Assembly (NCBI GenBank): GCA_050747525.1
Contig: JBOGOC010000026.1
Location: 1-64,000, forward strand
Direction of reading: 5' to 3'
Source of the DNA: JBOGOC01 sp050747525
Lineage (GTDB): Bacteria; Acidobacteriota; Polarisedimenticolia; JACPZX01; DASXTC01
DNA length: 64,000 nt
Shown: in pieces, positions 1-8,217 of the stretch
Layout of the letters: every line of letters starts with the position of its first letter
How positions within the stretch are numbered: the stretch's first letter is position 1
Translations under genes and position numbers: made by a program
Notes under the pieces: generated by a model
What the model saw: the letters and a program-made list of their open reading frames with translations, nothing else
Database searches by the model: none
Told to the model about the DNA's origin: nothing

Positions 1-1197
1 GCGCGCAGCATGGCGCACCTGGCGCGGATCGACGTGACGGCCGGCGCAGCGGCACCGGCGGTGACCGTGGCCGGGAACTGGGTTCAGAACACCGGCTTCG
101 GCCGCTTCCTTGCCGAGACCGAGAAGGCTCCCGACAAGACCGCCGCCGTCGACGCCTACCTCAAGAAGCAGGCCTCGTTTCCCATCGTCGAGAACGACGG
201 GGCGGTCCACTTCGTCTACAGGGGCAAGGCGACCGACGTCGCCATCGTGGGTGACATGCTGGGGAATTCGCGCGAGGACCCCATGCAGCGGCTGCCCGGG
301 ACCGACCTGTTCCACTACTCCATGCGGCTCGAGCCCGACGCGGCGGTGACCTACGGGTACATCGTCGACTACGAGAAGGCGGCCGCCGACACGCTCAATC
401 CCCGCAAGGGGTCGGGCAACTTCGGGGACATCTCGCTGCTGGCGATGCCGGCGTGGCGCGCGACTCCACCAGCGCCCGTCGAGGCGGCGCGCCAGGGACG
501 GCTGGAGACGCTGGAGTTCACGTACAAATCCGGGGACAAGGAGAGGAAGCTCACCACGCAGATCTATCTGCCGGCCGGCTACGACTCACGAAACGACGTC
601 CGCTACCCGACCCTTTACGTGCATCGCGGCAAGAACGCGCTCGAGAAGGGAGACATGAAGAACCTGCTCGATGCGCTGATCGGCACCCGGATCGACCCGC
701 TCATCGCCGTGTTCGTCTTCCCGGATCCCGAGGCCCCTGGGGAACCGGTCGACTCCTACGTCCAGATGGTCGCCACGGAGCTGGTGCCCAGGATCGACCA
801 GGGGTACCACACCATCTCTCAGTTCACGGCGCGCGCGTCGGTCGGCTTCGGGGGCGGCGGCGGCGTGGCGCTGGCCTGCGCGCTCAAGAACCCCACGCTG
901 TTCCAGCGGCTCGGCGGCCTCTCCCCCTTCGTGATCGGCCGCAAGGATTACGAGGCGCAGGTCCCCACCGCCGAGAAACAGCCTCTGGTGGTCTGGCTCG
1001 GATGGGGCGCCTACGGCACGCGCTCCGCGAGCGAGGCCGTTGACACCGTCCAGGGCAATCGCGAGCTGTGGGGGTTGCTGCGAGAGCGGGGCCACCGTCC
1101 TTCGGGCGGCGAAAGCCCCGAAGGGAGCGGGTGGGATATCTGGCGCGGCCGTGCCGGCGAGATGATCGCCGCGCTTTTCCCGCGGCAGGCGGAGTAG
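1..1197 (+). CDS. Fes-like alpha/beta-hydrolase, probably catalytically dead (5' end outside window)
   Basis: The reading frame is open to the window edge, so the ATG at 10 may be internal and the true start is probably upstream. An N-terminal beta-sandwich segment (about codons 60-130, containing FVYRGKATDVAIVGD) resembles the domain preceding enterochelin-esterase-like hydrolases. The esterase fold follows, with QIYLPAGYD and YPTLYVHRG. Active family members have a nucleophile elbow G-x-S-x-G-G. Here the elbow reads GFGGGG (844-861), with Gly in the Ser position. The C-terminal His of the family (normally in a G-H-x-W motif) is also missing: the segment reads EGSGWDIWR. The fold is therefore kept but two triad residues are gone. 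Inference: non-catalytic carbohydrate or siderophore binder, or a structural pseudoenzyme. Convergent with the downstream permease gene, 25 bases apart. Confidence 0.75.
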   Translation, partial: ARSMAHLARIDVTAGAAAPAVTVAGNWVQNTGFGRFLAETEKAPDKTAAVDAYLKKQASFPIVENDGAVHFVYRGKATDVAIVGDMLGNSREDPMQRLPGTDLFHYSMRLEPDAAVTYGYIVDYEKAAADTLNPRKGSGNFGDISLLAMPAWRATPPAPVEAARQGRLETLEFTYKSGDKERKLTTQIYLPAGYDSRNDVRYPTLYVHRGKNALEKGDMKNLLDALIGTRIDPLIAVFVFPDPEAPGEPVDSYVQMVATELVPRIDQGYHTISQFTARASVGFGGGGGVALACALKNPTLFQRLGGLSPFVIGRKDYEAQVPTAEKQPLVVWLGWGAYGTRSASEAVDTVQGNRELWGLLRERGHRPSGGESPEGSGWDIWRGRAGEMIAALFPRQAE

Positions 1198-1222
1198 CCG
1201 GCCGGGCGGCGGGAGCGCAGGT

Positions 1223-3856
1223 CTACTCGCATCGCAAGGTGCGGATGGGGTCCGCGCGCGTGGCCCGTCTCGCGGGCAACCAGCAGGCGGCCAGCGCGGC
1301 GGCCCCGAGCACTCCCGCGACTCCCAGGAAGGTGACGGGATCGAACGGGCTCACCTCGAAGAGCAGCGTTCGCAGGACCTGCGTGACGCCGAGAGCGCAC
1401 AGCAGACCCACGCCAGCGCCCAGCAGGGCGATCCGCATCCCCTGCCGCAGCACCAGGCCGAAGACGTCGCCGCGCTGCGCCCCGAGCGCCATGCGCACGC
1501 CGAATTCCTGCATCCGTCCGGTGACGTTGATCGACATGACCCCGTAGATTCCCATGACCGCCAGGAGGAGGGCCGTGGCCGCGAAGGCGGTCAGGAGCAG
1601 ATTGGTCATGCGCTGGCTGTTGAGCGTTTCGTCGACGAGGTCGGGCATGGTCCTCACGGCGAAGACGGGCAGGTGCGCGTCGAGATCCCGCACCTGCGCG
1701 CGAATCGAAGCCGTGGCCGACGACGGGCTTGCAACGGTGCGGACCGCGAGGTGCATCTGCGTGGCCGTGTCCTGCGACTGGCGGAACGGCAGGTAGAGGT
1801 GCGGATACCACGGCTCCGCCAGCCCCGCATGCTTGACGCTCCCCGCCACGCCGACAATCGTCATCCAGGCGCGCTCGGAGGTGTCCCAGCCCAGACGGAT
1901 GCGCTTTCCGAGGGCATTGCCGTCGGGCCAGTAGAGCCGGGCGAGGGTCTCGTCGACGATGGCCACCGGAACGGCGTCACCGTCGTCGTCGCCGGAGAAA
2001 TCGCGACCCCGCACCGGAACTCCGACGGCCTGGAAATAACCGGGGAATCCCACACGGATGAGTGCGTTCGGCAGCGCCGACCCCGGCCTCTCGTGCCCCT
2101 CCACGACGTAGGCATCGGACCAGCCATCGCTCTGAATCGGAAGATTGGAGATCAGGCCCGCGGCGCGCACGTCCGGCAGCCGGCGGACCCGATCAATCAG
2201 GGTCTCGTAGAACTGAGCCAGCTTCTCCGGCGAGCCGTACCGCTCGCCTGACGGAGAGAGACGCATGGTCAGAAGGTTTTCCGACTGGAACCCCTGGTTG
2301 ACGGCAAGAAGGTGCGCGAAGCTCTTCAGCAGGAGCCCCGCTCCGATGAGCAGCACGATGGAGAGCGCCACCTGCGCGCCCACCAGCACGTGGATTGCGC
2401 CGCGGCTCGAGGCCGAAGCGGTGTTTCGCGTGCCTTCCCGGAGCTGGGTGTTCTGCCCGATGCGGTAGGCGCGCACCGCAGGCAGCCAGCCGCACAGGAC
2501 GCCGGTGAGCAGAGCCGTCGCCGCGGTGAAGGCGAGCGCTCCGGCGTTCACGTGAACCTCGGCCACGCGGGGGACCCCCTCGAGCGGAAGCCGGCCCAGC
2601 AAGGCCACGACCCACAGGGCCACCAGCACCCCCGCGGCCGCCCCCAGGACCGACAGAAGCAGGCTCTCCGTCAGGAGCTGCGCCGCGAGGCGGCGCGGGG
2701 AAGCGCCCAGGCTGATGCGCAGCGCCATCTCGTGCCGCCGGGCCGTGATGCGGGCCAGCAAGAGATTCGCGATGTTGGCGCACGCAATCAGGAGGACGAG
2801 TCCCACCGCCCCGAGCAGGACGATCAGCGGCTGTCTCACCGTTCGCGTCAGGGCTTCCTGGAGCGGCGTGACGATCATCTTCAGGTCCGAGCCGGTGGGG
2901 GGCGGATTCTCGCTTTGTCGCGCCAGATCCCATTGAAGGCCTGTGGCCTCCGATTCCGCCGCCGCGGCCGTCACGCCGTCCTTCAGTCGCGCGATGCCCG
3001 TCAGCGTGAATCCGAACCGGCGCTCCGGATCGAGCCCCAGCGGCACCCAGACGTCGGTCTCGAGGCCGGGGAACCTGAACCCGGGCGGCATCACCCCGAC
3101 GACATGCAGCAGGGAGTCGTTCAGCCGCACGGACCTGCTCAGAATCCCCGGATCGCCACCCAGCCTCCCCCGCCAGAGCCGGTCGCTCAGGATGCACACG
3201 TCGTTTCTGCCGGGAGCGTCCTCTTCGGGAAGGAAGGCGCGCCCCAACGCGGGGCGCACGCCGAGCACGTCGGAGAACCCCGCGGTGACGTGGGCGGTCT
3301 GCACGCGCACGGGCTCGTCGAGACCCGTGAGGTTCAACCCGTCGGTCGTGTAGGCGGCCAACCCCTGGAAGGATCGCGCCTGATCACGAAACGACGCGAA
3401 GAGGAACTGTGAGAGGCCCCAGCGCTGCAGGCCCGCGGACGGCTGCGACTGCAGGAGGACCGCCAGGCGCCCCGGCTGCGGATAAGGCAGCGGTCGCAGC
3501 AGGATGCCGTCCACGAGGCTGAAGATGGCGGTGTTGGCGCCGATGCCCAGCGCCAGGGTGAGCACCGCCACGGCCGTGAAGCCCGGGTTCCTGCCGAGCA
3601 TGCGGGCGCCGTGGCGCAGGTCCTTCCAGAAAGCCTCCAGCAGGAAGCCCGACCGGGCTTCGCGGACCCGCTCCTTCACCTGCTCGGGACCGCCCAGCTC
3701 GATGAGCGCCCGTCGGCGGGCTTCGTCGGGGGGCATCCCGCTTCCCAGGTTGACCTCGATCTGTTTCTCGAGGTGGAAGCGCAGCTCCTCGTCGAGCTCA
3801 CCCTCGAGCCGGTGCCTGCGAAGCAGATTGCGCAGAGTCTGGAACAACACCGTCAT
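1223..3856 (-). CDS. ABC transporter permease, acidobacterial duplicated orphan permease (ADOP) family
   Basis: An 877-aa FtsX/MacB-type permease. Residues about 15-70 form the soluble N-terminal region typical of PadR-linked ADOP proteins (DEELRFHLEKQIE, DEARRRALIELGG). A first transmembrane helix near residue 95 (TLALGIGANTAIFSLVDG) leads into a MacB-like periplasmic domain, three FtsX helices (about 340-460), a second periplasmic domain and a second FtsX block ending in LPARRATRADPIRTLRCE. This duplicated arrangement is the ADOP hallmark. No ATPase gene is adjacent, which is usual for this orphan family, so the substrate is unknown. The ATG start overlaps the upstream padR stop by ATGA, so the two are co-translated. 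Confidence 0.93.
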   Translation of the reverse strand: MTVLFQTLRNLLRRHRLEGELDEELRFHLEKQIEVNLGSGMPPDEARRRALIELGGPEQVKERVREARSGFLLEAFWKDLRHGARMLGRNPGFTAVAVLTLALGIGANTAIFSLVDGILLRPLPYPQPGRLAVLLQSQPSAGLQRWGLSQFLFASFRDQARSFQGLAAYTTDGLNLTGLDEPVRVQTAHVTAGFSDVLGVRPALGRAFLPEEDAPGRNDVCILSDRLWRGRLGGDPGILSRSVRLNDSLLHVVGVMPPGFRFPGLETDVWVPLGLDPERRFGFTLTGIARLKDGVTAAAAESEATGLQWDLARQSENPPPTGSDLKMIVTPLQEALTRTVRQPLIVLLGAVGLVLLIACANIANLLLARITARRHEMALRISLGASPRRLAAQLLTESLLLSVLGAAAGVLVALWVVALLGRLPLEGVPRVAEVHVNAGALAFTAATALLTGVLCGWLPAVRAYRIGQNTQLREGTRNTASASSRGAIHVLVGAQVALSIVLLIGAGLLLKSFAHLLAVNQGFQSENLLTMRLSPSGERYGSPEKLAQFYETLIDRVRRLPDVRAAGLISNLPIQSDGWSDAYVVEGHERPGSALPNALIRVGFPGYFQAVGVPVRGRDFSGDDDGDAVPVAIVDETLARLYWPDGNALGKRIRLGWDTSERAWMTIVGVAGSVKHAGLAEPWYPHLYLPFRQSQDTATQMHLAVRTVASPSSATASIRAQVRDLDAHLPVFAVRTMPDLVDETLNSQRMTNLLLTAFAATALLLAVMGIYGVMSINVTGRMQEFGVRMALGAQRGDVFGLVLRQGMRIALLGAGVGLLCALGVTQVLRTLLFEVSPFDPVTFLGVAGVLGAAALAACWLPARRATRADPIRTLRCE

Positions 3857-4185
3857 GTGCTCCGAAGAATGCGGGCCACGGCCGCGGTGAGGCGCTCCCA
3901 GATGCGCGTCTCTTCCGCCAGCTGCTTCCTGCCCGTGGGGGTCAACCGGTAGAACTTCGCGCGGCGGTTGTTCTCCGACTCGCTCCAGGCCGACCGGATC
4001 CAGCCTCTTTCCTCCAGCCGCACCAGCGCCGGGTAGAGCGACCCCTGGTTCACCTGGAAGACATCGCGAGACACCTGCCTGATGCGCTGCGCGATCCCCC
4101 AGCCGTGCATCGGCTCGAGAACCAGCGTCTTGAGGATCAGCAGGTCCAGCGTTCCCTGCAGCAGGTCGGCCCGGTCGTCGCCCAT
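3853..4185 (-). CDS. PadR-family transcriptional regulator
   Basis: A 110-aa winged-helix protein. The start (DLLQGTLDLLILKTL, then HGWGIAQRI) and the wing with SLYPALVRLEERGWI are diagnostic of PadR. The C-terminal part (NNRRAKFYRLTPTGRKQL) is the usual dimerisation helix of the short PadR subfamily. The start is taken at ATG 4185; a GTG one codon upstream lies too close to the AAAGGAG Shine-Dalgarno. PadR proteins normally repress their own operon and respond to small ligands or stress. Here it overlaps the ADOP permease by 4 bases, the standard acidobacterial padR-ADOP pair, so it is the likely local repressor. Confidence 0.92.
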   Translation of the reverse strand: MGDDRADLLQGTLDLLILKTLVLEPMHGWGIAQRIRQVSRDVFQVNQGSLYPALVRLEERGWIRSAWSESENNRRAKFYRLTPTGRKQLAEETRIWERLTAAVARILRST

Positions 4186-4229
4186 CACGCTCCTTTAGAC
4201 GCTCGACAGGAGGGCAGGGTTTCCTTTTT

Positions 4230-4870
4230 TTTGGTCAGCGCAGCCATCCCGGCTGATGGAGAGGAGCCTGGCCTTGGTTCGCATGCAGAATAGGCGCCAT
4301 GCATTCCAGGCGGTCGCTCCCCATCGTGATGCGCGCGCTGCGATTCTGAGTCTTCCCACTGCAAGCAGGACGAGGGTGGCGGCGGCCGCTCCCGTCAGGA
4401 GCATCTGCGCTCCGGCCCGCGTGGCAGGCCCACGATGTGGCGCAGCAGGATCAGCAGCGCCCCGAAGAGGATCGAGCCGAGAAGGGTCGCCGCGGCCAGG
4501 TTCCAGGCAGGCTCTCGTAAAGGGGGGTCCACGCAGTGAGCCACAGCAGTGCGGAGGCGACGTAGGCCGGGGCCAGGACATGCCGCCGCCCGGCCAGCGG
4601 TGCGCCCGTCAGCATGAGACAGAAGTGCAACCCGATCGGGGCCGCCGCGCAGGAGCCGAGAAGGTAGACGAGATGAAGGGGGAGGCGCGGGGAGTCGAGG
4701 ATCGCCTCGGCGGCGACGCCCAGGCTCCACGTGCCGAGAGCGCCGCACAAGGCCGCGAACAGTCGGTTTCACGCGAGGAGCGGCTCGCGCAGCAGCGCCG
4801 CGCCCCCCAGCCCGAGAGCGCCGAGCCCCGCCGCAAGATGAAGCTGCGCCGACGAATCCACTACCTGCCG
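4230..4870 (-). pseudogene. Frameshifted remnant of a multi-pass membrane protein (possibly a sensor-kinase membrane domain)
   Basis: The stretch 4186-5063 has no intact gene, but hydrophobic, protein-like segments follow one another on the minus strand in different frames. About 4850-4769 encodes AAGLGALGLGGAALLREP. About 4765-4510 encodes LFAALCGALGTWSLG, LPLHLVYLLGS and APAYVASALLWLTAW. About 4508-4400 encodes NLAAATLLGSILFGALLILL. About 4400-4290 encodes MLLTGAAAATLVLLAVG. The order and spacing look like the consecutive helices of a membrane sensor domain such as those preceding histidine kinases. No kinase domain follows. At least three frameshifts are needed to join the pieces, so this is a decayed gene or a low-quality assembly patch. 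The parental family is not certain. Nothing recognisable lies between about 4900 and 5063. Confidence 0.4.
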
Positions 4871-5063
4871 CCCGTCCGATGCGGTGCCATCGTGTTCGGG
4901 AGATCCTCGCGTCACGCCGGGTGCACCACCGCCCCGCGGTGGCATCTCGCCGGGATCGCGCCGACATTGTACTGCCGCGGATCCTGGAGTGCCGTCTGCT
5001 TCCGCGACCTGGGATATTCTGGAGACGATCCAGGGCGTTCTGAGGAGCGGCTCGGGGTGGTGG

Positions 5064-7055
5064 TCAGTCGCTGGCGGCTGCTTCACCAAGTCGGCGCTTG
5101 TCCAAGACGACCAATGCCGTCTGGTACCGTCCATTGACGATCCGGAAGTCAAGCGGATCGTTGTCCACCGCATCCCACGAATAACGCACCCTGCCCATTC
5201 CCGAAGGCGAACGAACGGTGATCTGGTGCGGCGTCAGAACATCGCGCCGTCCGCTCTCATCGATGACGAACTCCGTGAAGCGCGGCCAGCCTGGTCGGGG
5301 AGCACCCGGTTCCCCGTCGAAGAGTCCCTGCGGACGGTCGGGATCCGGGTCACTTGGCGCGAAGCCCGCGGATGCCGAGGTGAACACGCCTGCGAGCTTT
5401 CCTCGGGCGTCGCGTACTTCAAGCATCGCCTCCGCAACGGCGTTGCCGGCTGGATCCTGGACGCGTACCAGGCCGAACCAGTCCTGGCGAATTCGTGCAT
5501 GATCCCGCCCTTGTTCGCCGTGCATCGCCGGTCGACCGCCGAACAGGTTGTCGTGCTCCAGCGTTGACCGATTCAACGCATGGCAGTCCACCTGGTAGAT
5601 GTCGATGTCCCCATTGTTATCAAAGACGTTCGGTTGATCGCTGCTTCCGATGAGAGGTGCTGACACGATGTCGTTGGAGGGATCGCCATCGTCCAGAGTC
5701 GTGACCTCGGCATCCCCGACGTACGGCAGCAGCGCCACCCCGCCACGCAGGTCTCCGAGAAGACTCAGCACACGCTTATCCGTGGGATCGTCCGGTACGT
5801 ATGAGTCGCTACCGTTGGTCAGAAAGCGGTTGCCGAGGATGCGAGGTGAGCTGCCCCAAGCCAGGAGACCGAAGAGCTTGCTCCTCTCGAGGACGTTCTC
5901 CACGTAGGAGTTTGGTTCCTGATCGGACGCCACCGGCTGGAGCTCGAATATGCCCCAGACTTGTTCCCTGAAGGTGTTCCCGGAGAATACATTCCCTCCA
6001 CTGGAAGCGATGAGGACCCCGTACTCGCCCCCCACGACAGCGTTTCGTTGGAAGACGTTGCCACCCGTCTGCGCAGCCCCGAACTCACCCAGGACCGCGA
6101 TCCCTAGCCATGACTGCTGAAGCTCATTCGCGAGGATGCGATTGCCGCTCGCCGCGTAAAGGTAGATTCCCATGCTGGCGTCATGAATGGTGTTTTGCAG
6201 TACGACGTTCGAGTCCGAACCGATGCCGAAGGAGCCGTCCCCGATGAGGGAGATCCCCCAGATCCGGTGGCCCTCGATGACATTGTGGCTAATCTCGTTG
6301 CCAGATGCGCCGAACAGACTGACACCGCTGTTCGCATGGAGTGTCGCGGGATCGACAGGTCCAAGACGGTTCCTCGTGATCACACTATCGGTGGAGTGTC
6401 CGATCGTGATCTGACTCCCTCCTGAAAGACGGTTGTCCGCTGCGAGCGACGCGTCGGAGTGGTTCGAGAAGGATACATAGACGGCTCCGTCGCTCTCGTT
6501 GCCGGTGAAGAGGGAGCGTGGTGAGCCGTAGATGGAGACGGAAATGTACTCATACGGATCGCTCGATGCGGGATCGAAGAAGTTGTCCCGCACCTGTGTT
6601 TCCGGACCATAGTAGATACCCAAAGTGGCTCCGGGACCGACGAACCTGTTGCCTTGGACACGCAGCGCCGGGCTCCCGTTCGCGTACAGCCTGCCGTACG
6701 GATCGCCGACAATGGTGTTGTTCTCGACGAAAGAGCCGGCCGAATCCTTGAGGTACAGAGGGACCCAGAAGCCGGCCAGATCGCAGTTCCGCACAGTCAC
6801 GCCCGCGACACCGATCGCCCGCACTCCAATCGTGTTCACCCCCCCGCCACCCCGGATCGTGTGACCGGCGCAGTCGAGGGTGATGCCGGGCGCAGCGAGG
6901 TGGGGCCCATCGGTCTGGCAGATGAGGTCTTCCGTGAGTCTCGTATCTTGCGTCAGGGTGCTGGCGCACGTGACCTGGGCGTCCAGCGGGGACGGTATTC
7001 CCAGTATCACGAGCAGCCATGGAGCCACCATCATGAACCGTCCCGCCGCTCTCAT
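5064..7055 (-). CDS. Secreted right-handed parallel beta-helix protein (NosD/PbH1-like)
   Basis: 663 aa from the ATG at 7055, chosen because it overlaps the upstream stop (ATGA) and gives a clean signal peptide (MVAPWLLVILGIPSPLDAQ) followed by a NosD-style opening (ITLDCAGHTIRGGG). Residues about 60-440 are repeats of N-x-I/V-x-x-N-x type (FVENNTIVG, VQGNRFVG, NEISHNVIEG, NRILANELQ), diagnostic of parallel beta-helix (PbH1) coils. The C-terminal 160 residues hold a region resembling a carboxypeptidase-regulatory or beta-sandwich domain (VQDPAGNAVAEAMLEV). Enzymatic residues cannot be assigned; many relatives bind or cleave polysaccharides at the cell surface. It is translationally coupled to the tandem GspG-like protein. 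Confidence 0.8.
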   Translation of the reverse strand: MRAAGRFMMVAPWLLVILGIPSPLDAQVTCASTLTQDTRLTEDLICQTDGPHLAAPGITLDCAGHTIRGGGGVNTIGVRAIGVAGVTVRNCDLAGFWVPLYLKDSAGSFVENNTIVGDPYGRLYANGSPALRVQGNRFVGPGATLGIYYGPETQVRDNFFDPASSDPYEYISVSIYGSPRSLFTGNESDGAVYVSFSNHSDASLAADNRLSGGSQITIGHSTDSVITRNRLGPVDPATLHANSGVSLFGASGNEISHNVIEGHRIWGISLIGDGSFGIGSDSNVVLQNTIHDASMGIYLYAASGNRILANELQQSWLGIAVLGEFGAAQTGGNVFQRNAVVGGEYGVLIASSGGNVFSGNTFREQVWGIFELQPVASDQEPNSYVENVLERSKLFGLLAWGSSPRILGNRFLTNGSDSYVPDDPTDKRVLSLLGDLRGGVALLPYVGDAEVTTLDDGDPSNDIVSAPLIGSSDQPNVFDNNGDIDIYQVDCHALNRSTLEHDNLFGGRPAMHGEQGRDHARIRQDWFGLVRVQDPAGNAVAEAMLEVRDARGKLAGVFTSASAGFAPSDPDPDRPQGLFDGEPGAPRPGWPRFTEFVIDESGRRDVLTPHQITVRSPSGMGRVRYSWDAVDNDPLDFRIVNGRYQTALVVLDKRRLGEAAASD

Positions 7056-7897
7056 GGCTCGGTGCCTCGTGGCCATCGATCGAAAACGCCGCAGGTCTGA
7101 ACCACGTCTCCGCCTTCCATGACTGCCGGGCCCTCGCCGAACTGCTCGAGGCCGCAAGGTAGATCGGGATAGTACGCGTGGTCGGGCTGCCCGTCCTCCC
7201 CGAAGCTCACCAGCCACAGCGCGCCATGAAGGTTCGAATACAGAAACGGCCGACCCCAGGCATCCAATGTCGGGAGATCCGAAATATAGATGGGCACCAG
7301 CTCGGGGATGAGCTCGGTCACAGGCGAGAAGGCAGAAGCGCTGCCAGGATAGCGGTTGTAATCGACGGCATAGCTCGCCGCCGCCTGGTAGATCGCATTG
7401 ATGGAGTTGATCGTCGCCATCTCACGCGCGCGCCCCGCGAAAGGCCGGCGGAGGAATCGCCCTCCTGTCAACACAAGGTCGCCTGTCGGGTCCAAAGAGT
7501 CGACTATCGCGGCACGTCGCCCGGAGTAGAGTCTCTGCTGAGCGTAGTCTTCATCCCGAATTCCATCTGAGCCGTAGCTGATGAGCTGATGAGTCTCCGA
7601 GTTCGCTCGGTACCAGATCGGATGGCCCCAGACATCCTTGCCGGTCACCGCCACACGCCCGACGACACCGGGCGTGAGCGCCTCTCTAAGCGGATGAAAC
7701 TCCCCGTCCGGGACGGGGTACGACCCCTGGACGCGGCGTTGGTCCTCGAGGAGTGCGCTGACGACTCGCATCTCCCGCATCGCGAGCGCTACCAGGTCCT
7801 TCCTTGGCTGAGTCTGCGTGCCCTCATCCACACACCTGGCACGTGGAACTGCTGTGACCAGGAGCAGGAGGGATAGGACGATGCGACGTTGGATCAT
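7052..7897 (-). CDS. Secreted protein with two GspG-like (type II secretion pseudopilin core) domains
   Basis: 281 aa from ATG 7897; a GTG at 7939 adds 14 residues ahead of the hydrophobic leader and is less likely, though neither site has a clear Shine-Dalgarno. The leader (IVLSLLLLVTAVPRARC) is a conventional signal sequence, not the G-F-x-x-x-E class III leader of real pseudopilins. Two copies of the C-terminal pseudopilin signature are visible: KDVWGHPIWYR...SYGSDG and LDAWGRPFLYSN...SFGEDGQPD. Both are preceded by helical, Y/P-containing segments. Each GspG core normally binds calcium in its D-x-G-x-D loop; both loops are present. This looks like a soluble or anchored duplication of the fold. 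Function unknown; it is co-translated with the beta-helix protein downstream. Confidence 0.7.
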   Translation of the reverse strand: MIQRRIVLSLLLLVTAVPRARCVDEGTQTQPRKDLVALAMREMRVVSALLEDQRRVQGSYPVPDGEFHPLREALTPGVVGRVAVTGKDVWGHPIWYRANSETHQLISYGSDGIRDEDYAQQRLYSGRRAAIVDSLDPTGDLVLTGGRFLRRPFAGRAREMATINSINAIYQAAASYAVDYNRYPGSASAFSPVTELIPELVPIYISDLPTLDAWGRPFLYSNLHGALWLVSFGEDGQPDHAYYPDLPCGLEQFGEGPAVMEGGDVVQTCGVFDRWPRGTEP

Positions 7898-8217
7898 CGT
7901 GACTCGCAGCGTGTCAGGGATGGCCGATCTCCATTTCACTGGCGGGACGCCGGTAAATCTATGTCGCCGAAAGGCCGGTGCAATGACCGGAATCGCTCTC
8001 TACGACGGGACTTCAGCAGGGAGTCAGCCCCTTGAAGCCGGTGAAGTTTCAGTCGAGCCCGTCTGTCATATAGGTGGCCCTGCCGGAGCACATTGACGAA
8101 GAGGTTTCTTCTCGGAGATATTGACTTCGATGGCAGGTGCCAAGCGGGGCGCCGCGTCATGGGCCATGGAGCCGCATTCGGAGGCTCAAGGGGCAGAGAC
8201 TCCACAGGAGGAGAGTG
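7898..8217. other. Divergent intergenic region with a possible promoter
   Basis: 320 bases between the minus-strand GspG-like gene and the plus-strand DUF4139 gene. A plus-strand TTGACG (8093-8098) lies 18 bases ahead of GATATT (8117-8122), a plausible but imperfect sigma-70 promoter for the DUF4139 gene. No RNA gene or repeat was recognised. Confidence 0.3.

Noticed and set aside
1223..3856. Several long plus-strand and alternate-frame reading frames across the ADOP gene, and similar ones over glmM, ftsH, pcrA, glmS and glmU
   Set aside because: High GC makes antisense frames stay open; they show Arg/Pro/Ala-rich composition, no motifs and no ribosome sites, while the called strand carries full family signatures.
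4225..4232. T8 run as a terminator
   Set aside because: No stable hairpin precedes it on the plus strand and no plus-strand gene ends there.
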